DNA from: an uncultured Alistipes sp. | Lineage (GTDB): Bacteria > Bacteroidota > Bacteroidia > Bacteroidales > Rikenellaceae | Direction of reading: 5' to 3' | DNA: 12,925 nt | Assembly (NCBI GenBank): GCA_959604655.1 | Contig: CAUHCL010000060.1 | Span: forward strand, 1 to 12,925 | Shown: positions 7,145 through 12,925 of the stretch, one piece after another | Layout: each line of letters starts with the position of its first letter | Position numbering within the stretch: position 1 is the first letter of the stretch | Translations under genes and position numbers: made by a program | The notes under the pieces: model-generated | Seen by the model: only the letters and a program-made list of their open reading frames with translations | The model's database searches: none | What the model was told of the DNA's origin: nothing

Positions 7145-8152
7145 ATGGCACGGAAAGCAACTAATAATACTTTACATAAGGCAAAGAGTTCGAAAAGTGA
7201 TGAGTTCTACACATTACTTGAAGATATTGAGCGCGAACTGGCCTTTTATAAGGACTGTTTTTGCGCAAAAACAGTCTATTGCAACTGTGACAATCCAAAG
7301 GAAAGCAATTTCTTCAAGTATTTTTTCAAAAACTTTAAATCTTTAGGTTTAAAAAAACTTATCGCATCATACTATGTGCCCAATACTCAAAGCCTATTTA
7401 ACGAATCTGAATTTGGGCATGGCGGCTACATTGAATGTACTTTAGACGATATTGATACCGATATTTCCGACTTGTCATGCAAACTGCTTAATGGCGATGG
7501 TGATTTTAGAAGTCAGGAATGTATATCATTGTTGAAACAAGCTGATATTATTGTAACGAATCCGCCTTTTTCTCTCTTCAGGGAATATATTTCGCAAATA
7601 ATTCGATATAAAAAAGACTTTCTTATTATTGGCAACATAAATGCCATCACATATCAAGAGGTTTTTCATTTAATCCAATCAAATAAGGCTTGGTTAGGTG
7701 TTCATCTTGGGAGAGGAATCTCTGGGTTTAAGGTGCCTGACCATTATGAGATGTATGGAACTGAAACTTATATCTCAAATAATGGGGACCGAATTATAGC
7801 TCCAAACAATTGTCTATGGCTCACAAGTTTAGACATTCAGCCGAGGCATAATCTTCTAAAACTGACAAAAGTATATAGAGGTAATGAGGATTTATATCCT
7901 AAATTTGATAATTTTAATGGCATAAATGTCAATAGAACCCAAGATATACCAATGGACTATGAAGGAGCCATAGGTGTACCCATCACTTTTCTGCACAAAT
8001 ATAATCCGTCACAATTTGAGATTATTCAGTTTAGAAAAGGAGATGATGGTAGAGACCTTTCTATTAATGGTAAATGTCCTTACTTCCGAATTTTGATAAA
8101 AAATAAGCAACCGATTAAAATGCCTTTTGTAGGTCCATCCTTATTTGCCTAA
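7145..8152 (+). CDS. Type II DNA adenine methyltransferase, M.EcoRI homologue
   Basis: A 335-residue protein closely matching M.EcoRI (326 residues) from the N-terminal HKAKSSKSDEFYT to the C-terminal KGDDGRDLSINGKCPYFRILIKNK; about ten residues are added at the C-terminus. The catalytic motif IV is NPPF (139-142, in IVTNPPFSLF), typical of N6-adenine methyltransferases. Conserved blocks include VYCNCD (44-49), LGLKKLIAS (67-75), GDGDFRS (117-123), WLGVHLGRGISGF and VPITFLHK. In the EcoRI system the enzyme methylates the second adenine of GAATTC and protects host DNA from the endonuclease encoded just upstream. The order R then M matches the classical plasmid-borne EcoRI system, where the methyltransferase also has promoters inside the R gene; I could not place such a promoter here. 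It is AT-rich like its partner. Confidence 0.95.
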   Translation: MARKATNNTLHKAKSSKSDEFYTLLEDIERELAFYKDCFCAKTVYCNCDNPKESNFFKYFFKNFKSLGLKKLIASYYVPNTQSLFNESEFGHGGYIECTLDDIDTDISDLSCKLLNGDGDFRSQECISLLKQADIIVTNPPFSLFREYISQIIRYKKDFLIIGNINAITYQEVFHLIQSNKAWLGVHLGRGISGFKVPDHYEMYGTETYISNNGDRIIAPNNCLWLTSLDIQPRHNLLKLTKVYRGNEDLYPKFDNFNGINVNRTQDIPMDYEGAIGVPITFLHKYNPSQFEIIQFRKGDDGRDLSINGKCPYFRILIKNKQPIKMPFVGPSLFA

Positions 8153-8246
8153 TTTCATATAATATAAAGATTTTAGATAGATTTATTTGAAATCTTAGCA
8201 ATGAAGCTAATCTACATGGCGTTAATCTCAACCGGTTTTCTGTAAT

Positions 8247-8268
8247 CGTACCCTAAACGTACCCTGAA
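8247..8268 (+). repeat. Tandem CGTACCCTRAA repeats, right end (possible integrase arm-type sites)
   Basis: Two head-to-tail 11-bp units, CGTACCCTAAA (8247-8257) and CGTACCCTGAA (8258-8268), differ at one base and sit one helical turn apart, 27 bases inside the right att-like repeat. They resemble the pair at 6239-6262 near the left end. No gene overlaps them. They may be leftover recombinase-binding sites; this is inference. Confidence 0.5.
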
Positions 8269-8295
8269 AATGACAAAATTATAGTATCAATATTT

Positions 8296-8318
8296 CCGCA
8301 ACCATCGAGTGGGAGTAA
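8296..8318 (+). repeat. Right direct repeat (attR-like), 23 bp copy of the guaA 3' end
   Basis: Identical over 23 bases to 6108-6130 and in the same orientation. Here it encodes nothing: the sequence before it is AT-rich non-coding island DNA, and after it the chromosome resumes with GACGACCCGATAG and the terminator hairpin. It marks the right boundary of the insert. Confidence 0.9.
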
Positions 8319-8331
8319 GACGACCCGATAG

Positions 8332-8438
8332 AAAAAAAGGCTGTCTGACAAGTCCGATTTTTACGATTTCACCCCCGTCGGAACAGTTTTCGGCAGGGGT
8401 GATTTTCATTTTTGGAGTCTTGTTAGACAGCCTTTTTT
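8332..8438. terminator. Long bidirectional terminator hairpin between guaA and the metallophosphoesterase gene
   Basis: Seven A's (8332-8338) and GGCTGTCTGACAAG (8339-8352) pair with CTTGTTAGACAGCC (8419-8432) and six T's (8433-8438): a 14-bp stem with one G-T pair, extended by A-T pairs, so that a T-tract follows the stem on either strand. The 66-base interior contains a second 7-bp stem, TCACCCC (8369-8375) with GGGGTGA (8396-8402). It lies between convergent units, so it can end transcription from both sides. It was probably the original guaA terminator before the island entered. The long terminal inverted repeats and size of about 107 bp would also fit a small MITE-like element. Confidence 0.75.
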
Positions 8439-8513
8439 CGTTTTATGATCTTCGCGGCGGCGCGTGGCGGCGGATCTCTGTCGGTCGGGCCCTGCCTGCC
8501 GCGGGATGAGCGG

Positions 8514-9752
8514 CTACAACGTGCGGTTCATCAGCTCGCGGCCCTCGGTGTCGGTGATGGTCACATGTATGCCCTCGGCGCTGCTGCGCACCAGCATGGC
8601 GCTCTTGTTGTCGTTGATTACGATGGGGAAGTCGTGCACCCCTTTCAGCGCGGGCAGGAAGTGGAAGCTGTGCTGGTGGGCCGAGAACATCACGTCGATC
8701 TTCGCGGCGTTGAGCACGGGCAGCACCAGTTCGCCCCAGTGCACGTTGCCGTGCCATTCGAGCATCTCCTTCACCGCCGCGGGATCCTGCTCGGCCATCC
8801 GCTCGTCGACGGGCGGTATGTGGAGCATGACTATGCGGTGACGCGCGCGGCGGAACTCCTTGCTGCGCACCACCTCGCGCAGCCACTCGATCTGCTGCTC
8901 GCGATACTCGTCGAAGGCGGCGAATCCCGCATACACCTCGTGCGAATCGGGCTTGTCCTCGCCGCAGTCGAGCATCACCACGGCCGTGTCGCCGAAGGTG
9001 TAGAACCCGTAGTAGCGCCCCTCGGGGTTGTTGTGTATGTAGCGGTCGTAGGTGCGGGCCAGCGCGCCGCGCGTCTCGTGGTTGCCGCGCACCACGGCGA
9101 ACGGCTTGTGACGGGCGAAGCGGTCGACCGACACGTCGATGAAGCTCTCGTAGGGCTGCTCGGGCCGCGCGAAATAGTTCATCATGTCGCCCAGATAGAA
9201 GACCATCTCCACCTCGTCCATGGGCGCTGCGGCCAGCAGCTTGTCGCACTTGGCGGGGGTGTCGTGTATGTCGTTCATCACCAGACACGTGAACTCGCGC
9301 GCCGCGGGATCGAAGGTGCGGAATCCGTACCACGGGGTCTCGATCCGCTCGCCGAAGGTCACCTTGTAGGGTTGGAAATCGGCCACGCGGGCCGACACTA
9401 TGCGGTATTCGTACTCGGTGGCGGGCGACAGGCCCTCTATCGCGATCACGTTGTCCGTGTTGTCGGCCATGATGAGCCCGTCCTTGCGGCTGTCGCACGT
9501 GCGCACCGCGGTGTCGCCCTTGCGGCGGATCTCCACTCGCGAGAATCCCTTGTGCGAGGTGGTGAACACCACCGTGGCGCGGTCGCAGGTGACGCCCTGA
9601 AGGTAGGGGCCGTGGTTGACGCGGTACGTTTCGTCGGCAGGCTCGCCCTGCACGACGACAGCGTTGCCGTCGCCTGCGGGCGTTGTTGCGTATGTCTCGG
9701 CCGCCGCTGCCGATACGATCATGGCGGCCGTTATCAAGGTTATCGTTTTCAT
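8514..9752 (-). CDS. Secreted calcineurin-like metallophosphoesterase with N-terminal FN3-like domain
   Basis: A 412-residue protein with a predicted signal peptide (MKTITLITAAMIVSAAAA, residues 1-18), pointing to the periplasm. The two-metal phosphoesterase motifs are in order: DIH (161-163), GDMMN (188-192), GNHE (223-226), His311 in MLHIPP, and AHQH (358-361). Residues about 45-148 (GPYLQGVTCDRATVVFTTSH to the ATEYEYRI region) look like the fibronectin type III/purple-acid-phosphatase N-terminal domain common in this family. The substrate is unknown. The start is placed at the ATG preceding the signal peptide; 74 further in-frame codons upstream lie inside the preceding gene and are rejected. 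It begins 22 bases after the S41 protease gene, so the two are probably one transcript. Confidence 0.9.
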   Translation of the reverse strand: MKTITLITAAMIVSAAAAETYATTPAGDGNAVVVQGEPADETYRVNHGPYLQGVTCDRATVVFTTSHKGFSRVEIRRKGDTAVRTCDSRKDGLIMADNTDNVIAIEGLSPATEYEYRIVSARVADFQPYKVTFGERIETPWYGFRTFDPAAREFTCLVMNDIHDTPAKCDKLLAAAPMDEVEMVFYLGDMMNYFARPEQPYESFIDVSVDRFARHKPFAVVRGNHETRGALARTYDRYIHNNPEGRYYGFYTFGDTAVVMLDCGEDKPDSHEVYAGFAAFDEYREQQIEWLREVVRSKEFRRARHRIVMLHIPPVDERMAEQDPAAVKEMLEWHGNVHWGELVLPVLNAAKIDVMFSAHQHSFHFLPALKGVHDFPIVINDNKSAMLVRSSAEGIHVTITDTEGRELMNRTL

Positions 9753-9774
9753 TCGGGTCGGTTTTCGGGGCGGT

Positions 9775-11649
9775 TTATTCTGCATTCTCCAGTTCCGTGC
9801 GCTCCTGCTCGGTGAGCGTGGCTCCCGCTGCGCGGCGGATCGGTTCGAGTGCTGCGCGGCGCAGGGTCTCCCCGCCTCGGGTGACGGGCGTCGTGCGCAA
9901 CGCGCTCTCCGTGCTTGCGGGCAGGTCGAACAGCGTGCGGCCGTCGATCTGCATGACGGTCTCCAGCAGCGCAATGTCGCCCTCGTAGTCGCCCCACACG
10001 GTCATGGGCATGGGATAGAGCTCCGCCAGCTGCTTCACGCTGTCGTTGGCGGCATCCGATGCGAAGCGCTCCAGATCGGCGTCGGCCGCTATGCCGCCCG
10101 AGTAGTCGTTGTTGCCTTTGGCGTTGAATATCAGGAACGTGATGGGGGCGAAGGTGTACTTGTAGCTGCCGATGGTGCGCTCCATGACATCCATTCCGCA
10201 GTTCTTGCCCTCGGTGCGCGTGCCTACCGTCGTCACGGGCACGTCGAGTCCGCGCAGACCCATTATCACCATCTCGCTGGCCGACGCGGTGCCGTCCGAG
10301 GCTATGACCCACAGTTTGTCGAGACCCAGGTTGACCGACACGTTGGCGTCGAGCAGACAGCGCGAGTCGCCGTGTTCGTTGGCGGGGTTGCGCTTCAGGT
10401 CGGCGTATACCTTGCCCGCGTGGCTGCGGTCGAGGATCATGCTCGCCAGCTTGATGCTCGAATTGACCGAGCCGCCGCCGTTGCTGCGCAGGTCGAGGAT
10501 CAGATCGGTCACGCCCGCCGTCTTCAGGGCGGTGACGGCCTCGACGAGCTTGTCGTCGTAGTCGCTGTCGAACGACGTGTAGACCAGATAGCCTATCTTC
10601 CGACCCTCCTTGTTCAGATGCTCGGGCAGGTCGAGCACGGCGCTGTAAGCCACGGGATTCTTGTGGAACGGTCCGCGCGAGAGCGACACCGTGGCGCTCT
10701 TGCCCGTCGACTGGTCGATCTTGGTGAGCTCGGCCGACGCCTCCTTGTCGAACATGATGGTGTTCCACACGTCGACGTAGTTGCTGCCCGTTATGTCTGT
10801 GCCGTTCATCTGCGATATTATGTCGCCGCGGCGCAGTCCCGCCTTGGCTGCGGGCGAGTCGGGGTATACGTTGTCCACGGCCAGACCGTAGAGCGTGCCT
10901 GCGTTGTTGAGCGTCCACACCATCGACGCGAGCGATATGCCCCAGCCCTGCACGGGAGTGGCGGCGCGGGTGTGCGAGGCCGCTGCCGACGAGGCTTCCT
11001 CGCGGGTTATGTAGGAGTAGAGGTAACGCGTGGGCAGGCCCGTCGACGACATCTGCACGCCGCCGTCCATGGCGTTGGACGAGAGGCTGAGCAGCGAGGT
11101 CGAAAGGAACTTGTCGTATTCGAGCGAGAAATCGAACGTCGAGCGCTTCTGCACGTACTCGTCGAGCCAGTAGTATTCATCGCTCAGGCGTTCGTCGATC
11201 CACTCCACCACCTCGTTGTCGGCGCCCGCCGACTGCGATATGCCGTAGAGCTTGGTGCGGTTGTGCCCCTTGACGGTGATGTAGATCGTGCCGTTGCGCG
11301 GCTCGCCCGTGGCGTTGGCCGTCACCAGTATCTTCGCCGAGTGCTTGCCCGCCTGCGAGACGATGCCCGGGTTGGTGATGCGTAGCATCGCCTCGTCGTC
11401 CACCTCCAGCGAATAGGAACTTTCGGTCTCGAACGTGACGGTTATGTTGGTCGCCGATGCGTTGCATTCGACGGTGTTGTCGGCGGGGATGATTACGCCT
11501 TCCACGTAGTTTTTCTCTTCGTCGCTCGTCTTGTCCTCCGAGCAGGATGCGAGCAGCAGGGGTGCGGCCGCCGTAAGCAGCGCCGCGGCCGCAGCCTTCG
11601 CCGCAACGGCGGCGAGGTGTGCCAAAGATTGTCTTATCGGGTTTTTCAT
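9775..11649 (-). CDS. S41-family (C-terminal processing) peptidase lipoprotein with BACON and PDZ domains
   Basis: A 624-residue lipoprotein. A hydrophobic signal ends in the lipobox LLASC with Cys36, followed by SEDK, an acidic stretch like the Bacteroidetes lipoprotein export signal, so surface display is possible. Residues about 45-143 form a BACON-like all-beta domain (carbohydrate or mucin binding is proposed for some members). An S41 N-terminal segment follows (VVEWIDERLSDEYYWLDEY, 147-165), then a PDZ domain (about 235-325, with SPAAKAGLRRGDII) and the S41 protease core with LDLRSNGGG (385-393). The nucleophile is probably Ser456 (in TASASEM) and the general base Lys482 (in TEGKNCG). 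The C-terminal 60 residues are Arg/Glu-rich. The gene starts 30 bases after the nth stop with no promoter seen between, and leads into the metallophosphoesterase gene. Confidence 0.9.
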   Translation of the reverse strand: MKNPIRQSLAHLAAVAAKAAAAALLTAAAPLLLASCSEDKTSDEEKNYVEGVIIPADNTVECNASATNITVTFETESSYSLEVDDEAMLRITNPGIVSQAGKHSAKILVTANATGEPRNGTIYITVKGHNRTKLYGISQSAGADNEVVEWIDERLSDEYYWLDEYVQKRSTFDFSLEYDKFLSTSLLSLSSNAMDGGVQMSSTGLPTRYLYSYITREEASSAAASHTRAATPVQGWGISLASMVWTLNNAGTLYGLAVDNVYPDSPAAKAGLRRGDIISQMNGTDITGSNYVDVWNTIMFDKEASAELTKIDQSTGKSATVSLSRGPFHKNPVAYSAVLDLPEHLNKEGRKIGYLVYTSFDSDYDDKLVEAVTALKTAGVTDLILDLRSNGGGSVNSSIKLASMILDRSHAGKVYADLKRNPANEHGDSRCLLDANVSVNLGLDKLWVIASDGTASASEMVIMGLRGLDVPVTTVGTRTEGKNCGMDVMERTIGSYKYTFAPITFLIFNAKGNNDYSGGIAADADLERFASDAANDSVKQLAELYPMPMTVWGDYEGDIALLETVMQIDGRTLFDLPASTESALRTTPVTRGGETLRRAALEPIRRAAGATLTEQERTELENAE

Positions 11650-11679
11650 GGTCGAAAAAATTTTTTCCTGAAGTCTAAG

Positions 11680-12342
11680 TCATGCGTTTTGTTCCGATTT
11701 GCCGCCGCCGCGGGCCGTGAAGTCGCGGCACCACTCCCTTATGCCGCACGTCGCGCACTTGGGCGCACGGGCGGTGCACACGTAGCGGCCGTGGAGTATG
11801 AGCCAGTGGTGCGCCACGGGCAGCAGGTGCGAGGGGATGTTTTTCTCCAGCTGCAATTCGGTCTGCAACGGCGTTCGGGCACCGCGCGTGAGCCCTATGC
11901 GCGCCGAGACGCGGAACACGTGGGTGTCGACGGGCATCACCTCCTTGTTCCATATCACCGCGCCCACCACGTTGGCCGTCTTGCGGCCCACGCCCGGGAG
12001 GCGTTGCAGCGCCGCAAGGTCGCTCGGCACCTCGCCGCCGAACTCGTCGCACAGCATGCGCGCCATGCCCGCCAGATTGCGTGCCTTGTTGTTGGGGTAC
12101 GATATGCTGCGGATGTAGGGATAGATCTCCTCGGCCGTCGCGGCGGCCATGGCCTGCGGCGTGGGGAAAGCCTCGAACAGCGCGGGCGTGGTCATGTTCA
12201 CCCGCTTGTCGGTGCACTGGGCCGAGAGGATCACGGCCACCAGCAGCTGGTAGGGATCGTCGTAGTGCAGTTCGCTGTCCGCCGTCGGCATGTTGGCCGA
12301 GAACCAGCCTATCACGCCGTCGTATCGTTGCCTGAGTGTCAT
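11680..12342 (-). CDS. nth: Endonuclease III (DNA glycosylase/AP lyase)
   Basis: Endonuclease III removes oxidised pyrimidines and cleaves the resulting abasic site in base-excision repair. The 220-residue product is of normal length. It shows the helix-hairpin-helix LPGVGRKTA (115-123) with catalytic Lys121, the GPD-equivalent VMPVDTHVFR (135-144) with Asp139, and ILSAQCTDKRV (38-48). A C-terminal four-cysteine 4Fe-4S cluster has the classic spacing C-X6-C-X2-C-X5-C at residues 189, 196, 199 and 205. The last 15 residues (TARGGGKSEQNA) are a short tail. It starts 20 bases after a good -7 box and probably heads a unit running into the S41 protease and the phosphoesterase; a functional link among the three is not evident. 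Confidence 0.97.
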   Translation of the reverse strand: MTLRQRYDGVIGWFSANMPTADSELHYDDPYQLLVAVILSAQCTDKRVNMTTPALFEAFPTPQAMAAATAEEIYPYIRSISYPNNKARNLAGMARMLCDEFGGEVPSDLAALQRLPGVGRKTANVVGAVIWNKEVMPVDTHVFRVSARIGLTRGARTPLQTELQLEKNIPSHLLPVAHHWLILHGRYVCTARAPKCATCGIREWCRDFTARGGGKSEQNA

Positions 12343-12362
12343 GTGAGCTTGCGTTTAGTACG

Positions 12363-12370
12363 CAAATATA
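12363..12370 (-). promoter_or_regulatory. nth promoter -7 box
   Basis: On the minus strand TATATTTG, an exact match to the Bacteroidetes -7 consensus TAnnTTTG, lies 20 bases before the nth ATG. No TTTG -33 box is evident at the expected distance. The 120-base gap 12343-12462 between nth and the upstream gene also holds a GC-rich hairpin at 12431-12447 (6-bp stem) after the DUF3108 stop; it lacks a T-tract on the minus strand, so its role as a terminator is doubtful. Confidence 0.6.
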
Positions 12371-12462
12371 GCGTTTTCCCGCGACATAATGTCCCGTTTC
12401 GGCGTTTTATTGCGCCCCACCCCGCGGAATCCCGCCTTCGGGGCGGGGCCATGCGGGGCGGC

Positions 12463-12925
12463 TCACTTTTTCACGAAGCTGTCGAGCGGGTAGCGCAGCC
12501 CCTCGTAGCTCGACAGGTAGGCGCACACGCTGCCCACCTTGATGGGCGATTTCAGGTAGAGCGGGATCTTGTTGCGGTCGTCGGATATCCACACCTCGAA
12601 CTCGGTGCCGTCCTTGAACGCGAAGCCGTCGGAGGTGGCTATCTTGCAGCGGAACCTTATGGTGTTGAAATGGCCGAGATTCTTGATCTTCTTCACCTCG
12701 CGGCCCACGTAGCGGAACTTGAGGTAGCGTATGGTGTCCTCCAGCACCATCTCCAGCTCGCGTTCGTAGCCCTCCTTGATCTCGGCGTCGTCCACCGTGC
12801 GCAGGTTGAAGTAGAGCGACACGGCGTCCATGCTGCTGTCGGAGATCTTCATGGTCTTGAACTTCTCGGGATTCTGCTTCTTCTGCCAGCGCGTGTGGAC
12901 GTTGTGGTTGTGCCAGTCGAATATG
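12463..12925 (-). CDS. DUF3108 family protein, C-terminal part, cut by the window edge
   Basis: The reading frame is open from the right edge (IFDWHNHN) to a TGA at 12465-12463, so about 153 C-terminal residues are visible. The section DAVSLYFNLRTVD and the end region FEVWISDDRNKIPLYLKSPIKVGSVCAYLSSYEG match the pattern of Bacteroidales DUF3108 proteins, which are usually exported proteins of about 250 residues with a beta-rich fold and unknown function. The signal peptide, if any, lies outside the window. An internal ATG at 12852 is not the true start because upstream residues in the same frame also look coding. It is upstream of nth on the same strand, but nth has its own -7 box. Confidence 0.75.
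   Translation of the reverse strand, partial: IFDWHNHNVHTRWQKKQNPEKFKTMKISDSSMDAVSLYFNLRTVDDAEIKEGYERELEMVLEDTIRYLKFRYVGREVKKIKNLGHFNTIRFRCKIATSDGFAFKDGTEFEVWISDDRNKIPLYLKSPIKVGSVCAYLSSYEGLRYPLDSFVKK

Larger units (their letters stand above)
6108..8318 (+). mobile_element. Integrase-less EcoRI-type restriction-modification island at the guaA 3' end
   Basis: Between the two 23-bp copies of the guaA 3' end lies 2.17 kb of strongly AT-rich DNA in an otherwise GC-rich chromosome. It carries only a restriction endonuclease gene and its methyltransferase, both co-directional with guaA. No open frame for a tyrosine or serine recombinase, transposase, relaxase or excisionase was found on either strand. 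Short GTACCC-type repeats sit near both ends, inside the boundaries. Joining 6130 to 8319 restores an uninterrupted guaA end followed by its likely terminator. The structure fits a site-specifically integrated cassette, either mobilised in trans by a guaA-targeting recombinase (like the cis-mobilisable elements described in streptococci) or left after an internal deletion of a larger island. The 361-base gene-free stretch 8153-8513 holds the right end of this island, the right repeat and the terminator, and nothing else I can identify. Confidence 0.85.

Noticed and set aside
8166..8196. A/T-rich hairpin (AAGATTT with AAATCTT) after the methyltransferase gene
   Set aside because: Only seven weak pairs and no T-tract; likely chance in AT-rich DNA.
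8309..8509. Small plus-strand frame (66 codons) across the right repeat and terminator
   Set aside because: It runs through the terminator hairpin, has no recognisable features, and starts inside the att-like repeat.
9753..9974. A 74-codon upstream extension of the metallophosphoesterase
   Set aside because: It overlaps the end of the S41 protease gene, and its residues are Arg/Pro-rich; a clear signal peptide begins at the ATG at 9752.
1..12925. No GAATTC site found by eye in the window, as a sign of EcoRI-site avoidance
   Set aside because: For a window of this size and GC content only one or two sites would be expected by chance, so absence is not meaningful.

Overview
The window looks like chromosomal DNA from a high-GC gut Bacteroidales, most like Alistipes or a close relative. 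This rests on promoters of the Bacteroidetes type (TTTG-N20-TATCTTTG ahead of guaB, TATATTTG ahead of nth), start codons without Shine-Dalgarno sequences, a glycine-lipid acyltransferase pair, a BACON-domain S41 lipoprotein and a DUF3108 protein. The genus is an inference.

Layout. Positions 1-1033 (minus) carry rsmH, with a possible partial ftsL-like gene downstream, i.e. the start of a division/cell-wall cluster. Divergent from it, 1262-3015 (plus) holds two overlapping acyltransferase genes, glsA and glsB, that probably make N-acylated amino-acid (glycine) lipids. A strong promoter then drives guaB (3085-4557) and guaA (4601-6130), the two steps from IMP to GMP.

Immediately after the guaA stop codon lies an AT-rich insert of 2188 bp (6131-8318). 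It carries a type II restriction-modification system whose endonuclease is a close homologue of EcoRI, with the same length and the same catalytic and DNA-contact residues at the same numbers, plus its M.EcoRI-like adenine methyltransferase. The insert is bounded by a perfect 23-bp direct repeat of the guaA 3' end (6108-6130 and 8296-8318). It contains no integrase or other recombinase. Near each end is a pair of GTACCC-type repeats about one helical turn apart, which resemble arm-type integrase sites. The best reading is a passenger-only island integrated at the guaA 3' end, moved in trans or a remnant of a larger element. It is the most interesting part of the window.

Beyond the insert, a long bidirectional hairpin (8332-8438) probably was the original guaA terminator. 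It separates guaA from a minus-strand set read from right to left: nth (endonuclease III, 12342-11680), a BACON/PDZ/S41 protease lipoprotein (11649-9775) and a secreted calcineurin-like metallophosphoesterase (9752-8514). These are closely spaced and may be co-transcribed. The right edge cuts a DUF3108 protein gene (12925-12463).
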